Source of the DNA: Mycobacterium sp.
Lineage (GTDB): Bacteria; Actinomycetota; Actinomycetes; RYN-182
Assembly (NCBI GenBank): GCA_025965515.1
Contig: JAOPWU010000184.1
Location: 1 to 35,337, forward strand
DNA: 35,337 nucleotides
Direction of reading: 5' to 3'
Below are positions 1 to 8,665 of the stretch, piece by piece; within the stretch, counting starts at the first letter, position 1; every line of letters starts with the position of its first letter. The notes beneath the pieces are model-generated. The model worked only from the letters and a program-made list of their open reading frames with translations, searched no databases and was not told where the DNA came from. The position numbers and the translations under genes were made by a program.

Positions 1-1
1 C

Positions 2-412
2 CGGGCCACGCCGGGGCGCGACGCCGAGGACCCGGCCGCGCCGGACGACGGGTTCCTCGCCGGCGAGGGGGAGCGGCTCGCGGACGCCGCGGCGGCGCTG
101 CGCGGCATGCGGGCCGCGGCGGGGGAGCCGCTACCGCCGGAGCCGGCGGGGGAGACGCCGCCGGGGGACACCGCGCCGGCGGACGCCCCCAAGGTCGGCC
201 GGCTTGGGCAGCGGGCAATGGCCCGGCAGGCCCGGGTGCAGCACGTGACCCGCGAGGAGCGGGAGCGACGGGGCACCGTCGTCGCGTTCGCGAGCGTCAC
301 GGCGCTGGCGCCGCTCATCGCCTTCATCCTGGGCTCGGCGGGAATCGCGCTCGTCGTGTTCCTGTTGTGGATCGCGGCGGTCCTGGCCGTCGGACTGCTC
401 CGCTACCGCTAG
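2..412 (+). CDS. Partial hypothetical membrane protein (C-terminal part)
   Basis: An open frame runs in from the left edge with no stop, so the true start lies outside the window; 136 residues are visible. The first ~80 are rich in Ala, Pro, Glu and Arg and look disordered. The last ~40 are hydrophobic (from about TALAPLIAFILG to AVLAVGLL), enough for one long or two short membrane helices, followed by a short basic tail ending RYR. It sits upstream of infA on the same strand, where actinobacteria often carry map and small unknown genes. I recognise no domain and cannot assign a function. An internal ATG at 107 could also be the start, but the frame stays open upstream with similar composition. 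Confidence 0.6.
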   Translation, partial: RATPGRDAEDPAAPDDGFLAGEGERLADAAAALRGMRAAAGEPLPPEPAGETPPGDTAPADAPKVGRLGQRAMARQARVQHVTREERERRGTVVAFASVTALAPLIAFILGSAGIALVVFLLWIAAVLAVGLLRYR

Positions 413-427
413 AACGCGGGGGCCGGT

Positions 428-457
428 TTGGTCTCCGGCGGGGGCAAGGCTTACACT
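428..457 (+). promoter_or_regulatory. Candidate promoter for the infA ribosomal operon
   Basis: TTGGTC (428-433) and TACACT (452-457) are separated by 18 nt, a good match to an actinobacterial housekeeping promoter. A small inverted repeat AGAGC-GTCG-GCTCT (458-471) follows near the expected transcription start. The leader to infA would be about 180 nt and holds no gene that I can see. Confidence 0.5.
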
Positions 458-643
458 AGAGCGTCGGCTCTGATCGGCTGTCGTGCCTGGCTTGTCCCAG
501 AGCCGCGTGCCCGGGCGCACTCGTGTGCTGGGTACCAGGTGCAGCAGCGGTCGCGCAGTTGTCGATCATGCACCTCAGTACGAAGCACGACCAGCACGCC
601 AACGAAGCGAACGTACGACACAGCCAGCAGGACAGCGGAGGAC

Positions 644-865
644 ATGCCCAAGAAGGACGGCGCCATCGAGATCGAGGGCCGGGTCGTCGAGCCGCTCCCC
701 AACGCGATGTTTCGCGTGGAGCTGCAGAACGGCCACCGGGTTCTCGCCCACATCTCGGGCAAGATGCGACAGCACTACATCCGTATCCTCCCCGAGGACC
801 GGGTGGTCGTGGAGCTCTCGCCCTACGACCTCACCCGCGGTCGCATCGTCTACCGCTACAAGTAG
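644..865 (+). CDS. infA: Translation initiation factor IF-1
   Basis: Encodes IF-1, 73 aa, the usual length. This single OB-fold protein binds the A site of the 30S subunit and helps start-tRNA selection with IF-2 and IF-3. The start [16 protein letters not shown] and the core [14 protein letters not shown] are typical of the family, and the protein ends GRIVYRYK as expected. The ATG at 644 is chosen because GGAGG (637-641) lies just upstream; an earlier in-frame GTG at 428 would add a low-complexity extension not found in IF-1. It is the first gene of the ribosomal block and rpmJ follows after 35 nt. Confidence 0.97.
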   Translation: MPKKDGAIEIEGRVVEPLPNAMFRVELQNGHRVLAHISGKMRQHYIRILPEDRVVVELSPYDLTRGRIVYRYK

Positions 866-900
866 CGGTTCCTCCCCCTGCTCTCACAGGAAGTTCCAGA

Positions 901-1017
901 GTGAAGGTCAAGCCGAGCGTCAAGCCGATCTGCGACAAGTGCAAGGTCATTCGTCGCAACGGCCGGGTCATGGTCATCTGCAGCGTGTCGGCACGGCACA
1001 AGCAGCGCCAGGGCTGA
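901..1017 (+). CDS. rpmJ: 50S ribosomal protein L36 (bL36), zinc-ribbon form
   Basis: A 38-aa basic protein starting at GTG 901. The zinc-ribbon ligands are visible as Cys11, Cys14, Cys27 and a His at 33, so this is the zinc-binding (C+) form. The C-terminal HKQRQG is the family signature. Most L36 proteins have 37 residues with four residues between the third Cys and the His; here there are five (SVSAR), a one-residue insertion in the metal-binding loop. It lies between infA and rpsM as in other bacteria. Confidence 0.95.
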   Translation: MKVKPSVKPICDKCKVIRRNGRVMVICSVSARHKQRQG

Positions 1018-1046
1018 CCCACACCCACCCGAATACCTGATCTTCA

Positions 1047-1065
1047 GGGCGGCCGCGTGCCGCCC
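1047..1065 (+). other. RNA hairpin in the rpmJ-rpsM gap
   Basis: GGGCGGC (1047-1053) and GCCGCCC (1059-1065) form a perfect 7-bp stem with a 5-nt loop. A second GC-rich inverted repeat follows around 1069-1090. There is no T-run, so a simple terminator is unlikely; a processing site, attenuator or r-protein leader structure is possible. The 136-nt gap contains no gene. Confidence 0.45.
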
Positions 1066-1153
1066 CACCGCCGGTCGGAGGCCGGCGCCGCGTTCCACGG
1101 ACGCGGGTGAGGATCGGGCAGACCTCCGCGAAACGACGAGGAGCCGCATCACC

Positions 1154-1534
1154 GTGGCACGCATCGCCGGCGTCGATCTCCCCCGCGAAAAGCGGTTGGA
1201 GATCGCGCTGACCTATATCTACGGAGTGGGCCGCACCCGGTCCAAGGAGACGCTGGCAGCGACCGGCCTCTCCGGGGACGTCCGGGTCCGCGACCTGTCC
1301 GACGCCGACGCAGCCCGCCTGCGCGACTTCATCGACGCGACCTACCAGGTGGAGGGCGACCTCCGCCGCGAGGTGGCACAGGACATCCGCCGCAAGATCG
1401 AGATCGGCTGCTACCAGGGCATCCGCCACCGTCGCGGTCTCCCGGTCCGCGGCCAGCGCACGCACACCAACGCGCGTACCCGTAAGGGCCCGAAGAAGAC
1501 CGTTGCCGGCAAGAAGAAGGTCGGCAAGAAGTAG
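1154..1534 (+). CDS. rpsM: 30S ribosomal protein S13 (uS13)
   Basis: Encodes S13, 126 aa, a protein of the 30S head that contacts the P-site tRNA and 23S rRNA. The start [14 protein letters not shown], the helix-two-turn-helix region ([11 protein letters not shown]) and the highly basic C-terminal tail ([12 protein letters not shown], ending KKKVGKK) are characteristic. GTG 1154 is the only start that gives the conserved MARIAGV N-terminus. rpsK follows after 57 nt. Confidence 0.97.
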   Translation: MARIAGVDLPREKRLEIALTYIYGVGRTRSKETLAATGLSGDVRVRDLSDADAARLRDFIDATYQVEGDLRREVAQDIRRKIEIGCYQGIRHRRGLPVRGQRTHTNARTRKGPKKTVAGKKKVGKK

Positions 1535-1591
1535 TAGACGCGGAGGGCCCCGGCCCCACCGTCGTCCGACCACCTCGATCAGGAGTCAGTC

Positions 1592-2002
1592 ATGCCACCA
1601 CGCACACGCCAGCAGGCGGGCGGGGCCAAGAAGGTCCGCCGCCGCGAGAAGAAGAACGTCGCCCACGGGCACGCTCACATCAAGAGCACCTTCAACAACA
1701 CCATCGTGTCGATCACGGACCCCCTGGGCAACGTGATCAGCTGGGCGTCCGCCGGCCACGTCGGGTTCAAGGGCTCGCGCAAGTCCACCCCCTTCGCCGC
1801 GCAGATGGCCGCCGAGAGCGCCGCCCGCAAGGCGCAGGAGCACGGCATGCGGAAGGTCGACGTCTTCGTCAAGGGTCCCGGCTCCGGCCGCGAGACCGCC
1901 ATCCGCAGCCTGCAGGCGACCGGCCTCGAGGTCGGGACCATCCAGGACGTGACGCCCGTGCCCCACAACGGCTGCCGTCCCCCCAAGCGCCGCCGCGTCT
2001 GA
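1592..2002 (+). CDS. rpsK: 30S ribosomal protein S11 (uS11)
   Basis: Encodes S11, 136 aa, a platform protein of the 30S subunit near the mRNA exit. Family motifs include [15 protein letters not shown], the [14 protein letters not shown] region and the C-terminal [18 protein letters not shown]. The ATG at 1592 is preceded by AGGAG at 1581-1585. The N-terminal ~20 residues are a basic extension ([19 protein letters not shown]) common in actinobacteria. Confidence 0.97.
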   Translation: MPPRTRQQAGGAKKVRRREKKNVAHGHAHIKSTFNNTIVSITDPLGNVISWASAGHVGFKGSRKSTPFAAQMAAESAARKAQEHGMRKVDVFVKGPGSGRETAIRSLQATGLEVGTIQDVTPVPHNGCRPPKRRRV

Positions 2003-2032
2003 CACCCGGCCCGAGAAAACGGAAGGAAGAGC

Positions 2033-2656
2033 ATGGCCCGCTATACCGGACCGGACTGCAAGCGCTGCCGCCGCGAGAAGATGAAGTTGTTCCTCAAGGG
2101 GAGCAAGTGCGAGACCGCGAAGTGCCCGATCGAGATCCGGCCCTACCCGCCGGGTGAGCACGGCCGCGGTCGCACCAAGGACAGCGAGTACCTGCTCCAG
2201 ATGCGCGAGAAGCAGAAGTGCGCGCGCATCTACGGCGTCCTCGAGAAGCAGTTCCGCGGCTACTACGAGGAAGCCAACCGCAAGGCCGGTAAGACCGGCG
2301 AGAACCTGCTCCGCATCCTGGAGACCCGGCTCGACAACGTCGTCTACCGCGCGGGCTTCGCCCCGAGCCGCGACGCCGCGCGCCAGCTGGTCCGCCACGG
2401 TCACCTGACCGTGAACGGCCACAAGGTCGACATCCCCAGCTTCCGGGTCAGCGAGAACGACATCATCGAGGTGCGTGGCAAGAGCCGCGAGCTCACGCCG
2501 TTCATCATCGCCCGCGAGACCTTCAGCGGGACGGTGCCGGCCTGGCTCGAGGTCATCTCCGGCGCCAGCCGCATCCTCGTGCACACCCTCCCGGCCCGGC
2601 AGATCATCGACACGCCGGTCCAGGAGCAGCTGATCGTCGAGCTCTACAGCAAGTAG
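2033..2656 (+). CDS. rpsD: 30S ribosomal protein S4 (uS4), zinc-binding form
   Basis: Encodes S4, 207 aa, a primary 16S rRNA-binding and 30S assembly protein, and a translational repressor in some bacteria. The S4 RNA-binding domain is seen at about residues 97-160 ([24 protein letters not shown]). The N-terminus keeps four cysteines, C9, C12, C26 and C31, the zinc-finger pattern of the C+ form; as I recall them, Mycobacterium and Streptomyces S4 lack these. GGAAGGA-type ribosome binding sequence precedes ATG 2033. The long [12 protein letters not shown] motif is diagnostic. Confidence 0.97.
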   Translation: MARYTGPDCKRCRREKMKLFLKGSKCETAKCPIEIRPYPPGEHGRGRTKDSEYLLQMREKQKCARIYGVLEKQFRGYYEEANRKAGKTGENLLRILETRLDNVVYRAGFAPSRDAARQLVRHGHLTVNGHKVDIPSFRVSENDIIEVRGKSRELTPFIIARETFSGTVPAWLEVISGASRILVHTLPARQIIDTPVQEQLIVELYSK

Positions 2657-2756
2657 TCCCACCAGCACGACCCCGGGAGCGGCAGACCGACGCCGCTCCC
2701 GGGCACCCCCGGAGACGTCATATGGCGGACGTCCCGGCATCTGTGGAGGTAATCCC

Positions 2757-3830
2757 GTGCTCATCGCACAGCGTCCGACCCTCGTCGAGGAACCGGACGA
2801 GACCAACCCGTTCCGCTCGCGCTTCATCATCGAGCCGCTCGAGCCCGGTTTCGGCTACACGCTCGGCAACTCGCTGCGGCGCACCCTGCTGTCGTCCATC
2901 CCCGGCGCGGCGGTCACCAGCATCCGCATCGAGGGCGTCCTGCACGAGTTCTCGACGGTGCCCGGTGTCAAGGAAGACGTCACCGACCTGATCCTGAACC
3001 TGAAGGACCTCGTCGTCTCCAGCGACAACGACGAGCCGACGGTCATGTACCTGCGCACGACCGGCCCCGGCGTGGTCACCGGCGCCGACATCGCGCCGCC
3101 CGCGGGCGTCGAGGTGCACAGCCCGGACCTCTACATCGCCACGCTGAACGACAAGGCGAAGCTCGAGATCGAGCTGACGGTCGAGCGCGGCCGCGGCTAC
3201 GTCTCCGCGGTGCAGAACAAGCAGGCGGGCCAGGAGATCGGCCGCATCCCGGTCGACTCGATCTACTCGCCGGTCCTCAAGGTGACCTACAAGGTCGAGG
3301 CCACCCGCGTCGAGCAGCGCACCGACTTCGACAAGCTCGTCGTCGACGTCGAGTCGAAGTCCTCCATCACGCCGCGCGACGCCATGGCCAGCGCCGGCAA
3401 GACGCTGGTCGGGCTGTTCGGTCTGGCGCAGGAGCTCAACGCCGAGGCCGAGGGTGTCGACATCGGCCCCTCCCCGGCGGACGCGGCCCTGGCCGCGGAC
3501 CTGGCGCTGCCCATCGAGGAGATGGAGCTGACCGTCCGGTCGTACAACTGCCTGAAGCGCGAGGGCATCCACTCGATCGGCGAGCTCGTCGGCCGGTCGG
3601 AGGCGGACCTGCTCGACATCCGCAACTTCGGTCAGAAGTCGATCGACGAGGTCAAGGTCAAGCTCGCCGGGATGGGCCTGCAGCTCAAGGACAGCCCTCC
3701 CGGGTTCGACCCCAGCGGTGTCGTCGACACCTACGGGACCGACACCTACAGCAACTCGGCCTTCGCCGCAGGGTTCTCGGACCCGGCGGACGACGAGGGT
3801 CGGGCGCTCGCCGAGGACGAGCGGCTCTAG
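2757..3830 (+). CDS. rpoA: DNA-directed RNA polymerase subunit alpha
   Basis: Encodes the 357-aa alpha subunit, which dimerises to nucleate RNA polymerase assembly. The N-terminal domain covers about residues 1-235 ([20 protein letters not shown] is the dimer region). The C-terminal helix-hairpin-helix domain, about 255-325, contains [15 protein letters not shown] and [14 protein letters not shown] and contacts UP-element DNA and activators. A further acidic tail of ~30 residues follows. GTG 2757 is chosen because GGAGGT (2745-2750) sits 6 nt upstream; the ATG at 2722 is in another frame. rplQ follows 91 nt downstream. Confidence 0.98.
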   Translation: MLIAQRPTLVEEPDETNPFRSRFIIEPLEPGFGYTLGNSLRRTLLSSIPGAAVTSIRIEGVLHEFSTVPGVKEDVTDLILNLKDLVVSSDNDEPTVMYLRTTGPGVVTGADIAPPAGVEVHSPDLYIATLNDKAKLEIELTVERGRGYVSAVQNKQAGQEIGRIPVDSIYSPVLKVTYKVEATRVEQRTDFDKLVVDVESKSSITPRDAMASAGKTLVGLFGLAQELNAEAEGVDIGPSPADAALAADLALPIEEMELTVRSYNCLKREGIHSIGELVGRSEADLLDIRNFGQKSIDEVKVKLAGMGLQLKDSPPGFDPSGVVDTYGTDTYSNSAFAAGFSDPADDEGRALAEDERL

Positions 3831-3921
3831 CCTCTCTTCCGGAGCACCACCCTGTTGTCCACCCCGTCCGTAGAACCAGGCTCGGCGCATCGCGTCGGCC
3901 CCGCACTCGAGGAGCACCGCG

Positions 3922-4587
3922 ATGCCCACGCCCACCAAGGGCCCCCGCCTCGGCGGAAGCCCGGCGCACGAGCGGCTGCTGCTGGCGAACCTCGCCACCG
4001 CACTGTTCGAGCACGGGCGCATCCAGACCACCGAGGCCAAGGCCAAGCGACTCCGCCCCCTGGCGGAGAAGCTGATCACCTTCGGCAAGCGCGGTGACCT
4101 GCACGCCCGGCGCGAGGTCCTCAAGGTGATCCCTCGCCGCAAGGACGTCGTGGATGCGCTGTTCACCGAGATCGGCCCGCGCTTCGCGAACCGTCCGGGT
4201 GGCTACACCCGGATCGTCAAGCTCGGCCCGCGCAAGGGCGACAACGCCCCCATGGCGATGATCGAGCTCGTCGAGGCGCTCACGGTCGGCCAGCAGGCCG
4301 TCGGTGAGGCCGAGCGCGCCCGGGGCACCCGGTTCGCCGGGGACTCGGCGACCACCGTCCCCGCTGCCGTCGACGTCGACGCCCTGGCTGCCCTGCCGGG
4401 CGAGGGCGCCACGGAGGAGACCGCCGAGCCGAGCGCGACCGAGCAGGTTGCGGTCCCCGCCGAGGGCGGCGACACCGAGGTGGCGACCGAGCCGGCGACC
4501 GATGCCGCCGACGGCGACACCGCGAGCGGTGCCGGGAACCAGGCGGAGCAGGCCACCCAGGAGAGCCAGGCCGAGGGCGACCGCTGA
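3922..4587 (+). CDS. rplQ: 50S ribosomal protein L17 (bL17) with long acidic tail
   Basis: Residues 1 to about 120 are ordinary L17 ([20 protein letters not shown], then [15 protein letters not shown] and the [21 protein letters not shown] region), a protein at the polypeptide exit-tunnel side of the 50S subunit. The remaining ~100 residues form a low-complexity extension rich in Ala, Glu, Thr and Asp, giving 221 aa against 117-127 in most bacteria. Actinobacterial L17 proteins often have such tails, though this one is long. The tail is probably disordered and its role is unknown. A strong hairpin follows the stop. Confidence 0.97.
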   Translation: MPTPTKGPRLGGSPAHERLLLANLATALFEHGRIQTTEAKAKRLRPLAEKLITFGKRGDLHARREVLKVIPRRKDVVDALFTEIGPRFANRPGGYTRIVKLGPRKGDNAPMAMIELVEALTVGQQAVGEAERARGTRFAGDSATTVPAAVDVDALAALPGEGATEETAEPSATEQVAVPAEGGDTEVATEPATDAADGDTASGAGNQAEQATQESQAEGDR

Positions 4588-4604
4588 GCCACACCGAACG
4601 CCCC

Positions 4605-4643
4605 GACGGGCCCGTCTCCCCCTTGCCGGGGAGCGGGCCCGTC
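4605..4643 (+). terminator. Strong hairpin after rplQ
   Basis: GACGGGCCCG (4605-4614) pairs with CGGGCCCGTC (4634-4643), and CTCCCC (4616-4621) with GGGGAG (4628-4633), leaving one bulged T (4615) and a 6-nt loop. This is a 16-bp stem just behind the rplQ stop. No T-run follows, as is common in actinobacterial terminators. The loop contains the TTG that is the best start for truA. Confidence 0.7.
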
Positions 4644-5468
4644 GGTGTTCCCCTCTCCCGCCGGGTCCGGCTGGACCTCGCCTACGACGGCACCGATTTC
4701 TCCGGCTGGGCCGTGCAGCCGGGCCGGCGCACCGTCCAGGGGGACCTGGAGCGGTCCCTGGGCGTGCTGCTGCGGCTCGACCCACCGCCCCGCGTGACGG
4801 TGGCCGGCCGCACCGACGCCGGCGTCCACGCCACCGGGCAGGTGGCGCACGTCGACCTGCCCGCCGGGGTCGCGGAGCCGCCGGACGTGCGGGGGCTCAA
4901 CGGCCTCCTCGCGCGGGACGTGCGGGTGCGGGCCGCCCGGTGGGCGCCACCCGGCTTCGACGCGCGGTTCTCGCCGCTCTGGCGGGCGTACCGCTACCAG
5001 CTGGTGGACGGGACCCCCAACCCGCTGCGGCGCCGGGAGGTCGTGGCCTGGCCGCGGCGGCTCGACACCGCCGCCATGCACGCGGCCGGGCAGCTGCTGC
5101 TGGGGCTGGGGGACTTCGCCGCGTTCTGCCGCCGCCGCGAGGGGGCCACCACGGTGCGGACCCTGCTGGAGCTCGCCGTGCACCGCGAAGCGGGGGGCGA
5201 CATCCGCGTGGACGTCCGGGCCGACGCGTTCTGCCACTCGATGGTCCGCAGCCTCGTCGGTGCGCTGGTGGCCGTGGGGGAGGGGCACCGCCCCGTGGAC
5301 TGGCCTGCGACCCTGCTGCACAGCAGCGGACGGTCGTCGGACATCCGGGTGGCGGCACCGCACGGACTGACGCTCGTGACCGTGGCGTACCCGCCGGACG
5401 AGGAGCTCGCGGCGCGCGCCGCCGAGACGCGGGCGGTCCGGACGCTGCCCGGTACGGCACCGCTGTGA
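4623..5468 (+). CDS. truA: tRNA pseudouridine(38-40) synthase TruA
   Basis: Converts uridines 38-40 of the tRNA anticodon arm to pseudouridine. The protein is 281 aa, with the family start RVRLDLAYDGTDFSGWAVQPG and the catalytic aspartate in GRTDAGVHA (D65 with this start). C-terminal motifs FCHSMVRSLVGALVAVGEG and the SSG/PHGLTLV region are also typical. No ATG or GTG lies in frame between the rplQ stop and the conserved core; TTG 4623 is the only usable start, with no clear ribosome binding site, and it sits in the loop of the rplQ hairpin. The actual N-terminus is therefore uncertain by up to ~14 residues. Confidence 0.94.
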   Translation: MPGSGPVGVPLSRRVRLDLAYDGTDFSGWAVQPGRRTVQGDLERSLGVLLRLDPPPRVTVAGRTDAGVHATGQVAHVDLPAGVAEPPDVRGLNGLLARDVRVRAARWAPPGFDARFSPLWRAYRYQLVDGTPNPLRRREVVAWPRRLDTAAMHAAGQLLLGLGDFAAFCRRREGATTVRTLLELAVHREAGGDIRVDVRADAFCHSMVRSLVGALVAVGEGHRPVDWPATLLHSSGRSSDIRVAAPHGLTLVTVAYPPDEELAARAAETRAVRTLPGTAPL

Positions 5469-5474
5469 CGGCGG

Positions 5475-5505
5475 TTTCTCCGAACCAGGCGGCATGAGGT
5501 ATCGT
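5475..5505 (+). promoter_or_regulatory. Weak candidate promoter for rplM-rpsI
   Basis: TATCGT (5500-5505) fits the actinobacterial -10 pattern TANNNT; the -35 candidate TTTCTC (5475-5480) is poor and 19 nt away. The resulting leader of ~120 nt contains several GC-rich inverted repeats and could be an L13-type autoregulatory leader, but I recognise no defined motif. Confidence 0.35.
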
Positions 5506-5629
5506 TGTTGGCTGTTGCGCCTACGCCCGTCAGGGGTGGAGGCCGCGCCTGTGTGGGGCGCTGCGCGGGACCGCCGTCGTGGTGCCCCGCCGCAGGACCG
5601 TGAGACATTCCCGATCTGAAGGCAGACCT

Positions 5630-6088
5630 GTGCGTACCTTTACCCCGAAGGCCGGCGACGTTCAGCGTCAGTGGCACGTCATCGACGCCAGCGACGTCGT
5701 CCTGGGCCGGCTGGCCACGCAGGCGGCGGCGCTGCTGCGGGGCAAGCACAAGCCGTACTACGCGGCGCACGTGGACACGGGCGACTTCGTGATCATCATC
5801 AACGCCGGCAAGGTCGCGATGACCGGCAACAAGCGGGTGCAGTCGCTCTACCGTCGGCACTCGGGCTACCCGGGTGGTCTCAAGGAGACCACCTACGACG
5901 AGATGCTGCGCACCCGACCGCAGGTCATCATCGAGAAGGCCATCAAGGGCATGCTGCCGCACACCAAGCTGGGCCGGCAGATGGCAGGCAAGCTGAAGGT
6001 CTACGCCGGCCCGACGCACCCGCACACCGCCCAGGCACCCACGCCGTACGAGATCAGCCAGGTCGCGCAGCAGCCGCGGACCGCCTGA
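5630..6088 (+). CDS. rplM: 50S ribosomal protein L13 (uL13)
   Basis: Encodes L13, 152 aa, an early assembly protein of the 50S subunit. Motifs: [16 protein letters not shown], the [23 protein letters not shown] stretch (positions about 37-59), [12 protein letters not shown] and [15 protein letters not shown] 5630 gives the conserved start [15 protein letters not shown]; a GTG at 5579 would add 17 unconserved residues. The stop is 22 nt before rpsI, the usual partner. Confidence 0.96.
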   Translation: MRTFTPKAGDVQRQWHVIDASDVVLGRLATQAAALLRGKHKPYYAAHVDTGDFVIIINAGKVAMTGNKRVQSLYRRHSGYPGGLKETTYDEMLRTRPQVIIEKAIKGMLPHTKLGRQMAGKLKVYAGPTHPHTAQAPTPYEISQVAQQPRTA

Positions 6089-6110
6089 AACGTCTGAGGA
6101 GAGAAGTTCC

Positions 6111-6518
<408 letters not shown>

Positions 6519-6538
6519 ACACCCGCGCCTCGCGCCAG

Positions 6539-6569
6539 GAGCCGGCTCCCCGTTCCCGGGGGCCGGCTC
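6539..6569 (+). terminator. Terminator after rpsI
   Basis: GAGCCGGC (6539-6546) pairs with GCCGGCTC (6562-6569) and CCCC (6548-6551) with GGGG (6558-6561); one T (6547) is bulged and the loop is GTTCCC. The layout copies the rplQ hairpin: a GC palindrome, a bulged T, then a C-run/G-run inner stem. Confidence 0.7.
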
Positions 6570-6678
6570 TCGGCGTTAGAGGGGTGGGGCGCGGCTCAGG
6601 AACGCCGCGTGTGCACCGGGTTACCGTCGGGGGACGTCAGCGAGGGCGAGAGTCAGGACCGGGAGGCGAATCGCGACC

Positions 6679-8091
6679 GTGGGCAGGCTGTTCGGAACGG
6701 ACGGGGTGCGAGGCGTCGCCAACCGCGACCTCACCCCGGAACTCGCGCTCGCGCTGGCCTCGGCGGCCGCCGACGAGCTGGTGGCCCACCGCCGCGGCGG
6801 CGCCCGGCGTCCCCTCGTCGTCGTGGGGCGTGACACCCGGCCGTCCGGCGAGTTCCTCGAGGCGGCCGTCGTGGCCGGCCTGTCGGCCGCCGGCGCGGAC
6901 GTCGTCGTCCTGGGCGTCGTGCCCACGCCGACGGTGGCCTGCGCCGTCGCGGGCGGCCTGCCGGACTACCCGACTCCTGACCTCGGCGTGATGATCTCCG
7001 CCAGCCACAACCCGATGCCCGACAACGGGATCAAGCTGTTCGGCCCGGGCGGCACCAAGCTGGCCGACACGGTCGAGGACGCCATCGAGGAGCGCCTCGA
7101 GCACCCCTGGACGCGTCCCACGGGCGACGGCGTCGGCCGGGTCCACCGCCCCACCGGTCCCGCGACCTGGTACCTCGACGCGCTGCTGACCACCCTGCCG
7201 CACTCGCTGGCGGGGCTCACCGTCGTCGTCGACTGTGCGCAGGGCGCCGCCTCCGCCTACGCCCCGGAGCTGCTCACCCGCGCCGGCGCCACCGTCATCC
7301 CGCTGTTCGACGACCCCGCCCGCTCCGACGGCGGCGTCTCCGCGGCCATCAACGACGGCTGCGGGGCCACGCACCTCGAGGCGTTGCAGGCGGCCGTCCT
7401 GGCGCACGGCGCCGACGCCGGCATCGCCCACGACGGCGACGCCGACCGGTGCCTCGCGGTCGACGCCACCGGGGCGGTCGTGGACGGGGACCAGATCCTC
7501 GCCATCTGCGCCCTCGCGCTGCAGGAGGAGGGCCGGCTCAAGGCGGACACGGTCGTCGCCACGGTGATGAGCAACCTCGGCTTCACGCTCGCGCTGCGCG
7601 CCCGCGGCATCGAGGTCGTCCGCAGCGCCGTCGGCGACCGGTACGTGCTGGAGGCCATGCGCGACGGCGGGTTCGTGCTGGGCGGCGAGCAGAGCGGCCA
7701 CCTCGTCTTCGCCGAGTGGGCGACCACGGGCGACGGGCTGCTCACCGCCCTGCAGCTGCTCGGCCGCATGGCCGTGAGCGGGCGCTCCCTGGCGGAGCTC
7801 GCCGGCGTGGTGCAGCGGCTGCCGCAGGTGCTGGTGAACTGCCGGGTCGTCGACCGGACGGTGGCCGGCCACCCCGACGTCGTTGCGGCCGTCGCCGCCG
7901 CCGAGGCCCGGCTGGGCGACACCGGCCGCGTGCTGGTCCGCCCCAGCGGCACCGAGCCGCTGGTGCGCGTGATGGTCGAGGCGCCGGGCGACGCCGAGGC
8001 CGCGGCCGTGGCGGAGGAGCTGCGCCGGGTCGTGGCCGCCGCCGACAGTGCGCCGGCGCCGCGGGCCGAGCCGTCGCTCCTGCCGCAGTAG
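6679..8091 (+). CDS. glmM: Phosphoglucosamine mutase GlmM
   Basis: Converts glucosamine-6-phosphate to glucosamine-1-phosphate for UDP-GlcNAc and peptidoglycan synthesis. The 470-aa protein has the start [15 protein letters not shown], the phosphoserine loop [13 protein letters not shown] (S109 is the expected phosphorylated serine), the metal loop HDGDADRCL, the sugar-binding region GGEQSGHL and the phosphate-binding [12 protein letters not shown]. It is a little longer than the usual ~445 aa because of an Ala/Pro-rich C-terminal tail. GTG 6679 is supported by a GGGAGG site about 12 nt upstream; TACCGT (6622-6627) may be its -10 box. The upstream neighbours rplM-rpsI and the downstream glmS match the common actinobacterial order. 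Confidence 0.97.
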   Translation: MGRLFGTDGVRGVANRDLTPELALALASAAADELVAHRRGGARRPLVVVGRDTRPSGEFLEAAVVAGLSAAGADVVVLGVVPTPTVACAVAGGLPDYPTPDLGVMISASHNPMPDNGIKLFGPGGTKLADTVEDAIEERLEHPWTRPTGDGVGRVHRPTGPATWYLDALLTTLPHSLAGLTVVVDCAQGAASAYAPELLTRAGATVIPLFDDPARSDGGVSAAINDGCGATHLEALQAAVLAHGADAGIAHDGDADRCLAVDATGAVVDGDQILAICALALQEEGRLKADTVVATVMSNLGFTLALRARGIEVVRSAVGDRYVLEAMRDGGFVLGGEQSGHLVFAEWATTGDGLLTALQLLGRMAVSGRSLAELAGVVQRLPQVLVNCRVVDRTVAGHPDVVAAVAAAEARLGDTGRVLVRPSGTEPLVRVMVEAPGDAEAAAVAEELRRVVAAADSAPAPRAEPSLLPQ

Positions 8092-8105
8092 GTGCCGCGG
8101 GGCGG

Positions 8106-8558
8106 TCAGACGGGTAGCCGCCGCCCCTGCACGATGTGCTTCATCACCAGGGTGGAGCGCAGGTGCTGCACGCCGGGCAGGCCGGCCAGCTGCTCGTCGT
8201 AGAGCCGCTGGAAGGCCGGCAGGTCGGCGCTCACCACCCGCAGCAGGTAGTCGGGGTCACCGAACAGCCGCTCCGCCTGCAGCACGTTCGGCAGGGTCGC
8301 GACGGCCTCCTCGAAGGCGGCGAGCGCGGTCCGGTCCGCCTGTCGCATCGTGACGAAGACGAGCGCCTCGAACGCCAGGCCCACGGCCTCCGGGTCGAGC
8401 AGCGCGCGGTAGCCGCGGATCACGCCGCTGCGCTCCAGCTCCCGCAGCCGCCGGTGGCACGGGGACACGCTGAGCCCCACCCGGGCCGCCAGGTCCGTCA
8501 CCGTGAGGCGGCCGTCCTCCTGCAGTGCGGTAAGGATGCTGCGGTCGACGCGGTCCAT
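8106..8558 (-). CDS. Lrp/AsnC family transcriptional regulator
   Basis: A 150-aa protein with an N-terminal helix-turn-helix (about residues 5-55: MDRVDRSILTALQEDGRL, LAARVGLSVSPCHRRLREL) and a C-terminal RAM/ligand-binding domain (about 65-140: VFVTMRQADR, GDPDYLLRVVS). Such proteins form octamers or dimers and sense amino acids. It is divergent from a LysE-type exporter gene, the classic arrangement in which the regulator switches on amino-acid export (compare LrpC/BrnFE or LysG/LysE). A long inverted repeat lies between them. GGGAAGGA precedes the ATG on the minus strand. The ligand cannot be told from sequence. Confidence 0.93.
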   Translation of the reverse strand: MDRVDRSILTALQEDGRLTVTDLAARVGLSVSPCHRRLRELERSGVIRGYRALLDPEAVGLAFEALVFVTMRQADRTALAAFEEAVATLPNVLQAERLFGDPDYLLRVVSADLPAFQRLYDEQLAGLPGVQHLRSTLVMKHIVQGRRLPV

Positions 8559-8589
8559 CGGTGGATCCTTCCCAAGCCGGGGCCATCCA

Positions 8590-8632
8590 GGGAAGAACCG
8601 GGGAGCACTTTGCCCGGAATCTTCCCTAGTCT
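8590..8632. promoter_or_regulatory. Long inverted repeat and lysE promoter: probable Lrp operator
   Basis: Left arm GGGAAGA-A-CCGGG (8590-8602) mirrors right arm CCCGG-AA-TCTTCCC (8613-8626) with one size mismatch, a 37-bp dyad centred near 8608. The right arm abuts TAGTCT (8627-8632), the likely -10 box of the exporter gene, whose GAGGAGG ribosome binding site is at 8649-8655. This placement fits an operator for the divergent Lrp-type regulator. Confidence 0.6.
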
Positions 8633-8665
8633 CCTCCTCGTCACTATCGAGGAGGACAACAGCTC

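Noticed and set aside
2722-2756. ATG 2722 as the rpoA start
   Set aside because: It is in a different frame from rpoA, and GTG 2757 has a proper ribosome binding site.
1586-2830. Long minus-strand frame opposite rpsK-rpsD-rpoA
   Set aside because: Antisense shadow of three certain ribosomal/RNA polymerase genes.
5579-5629. Earlier rplM start at GTG 5579
   Set aside because: Adds a non-conserved Arg-rich stretch; GTG 5630 gives the standard L13 start.
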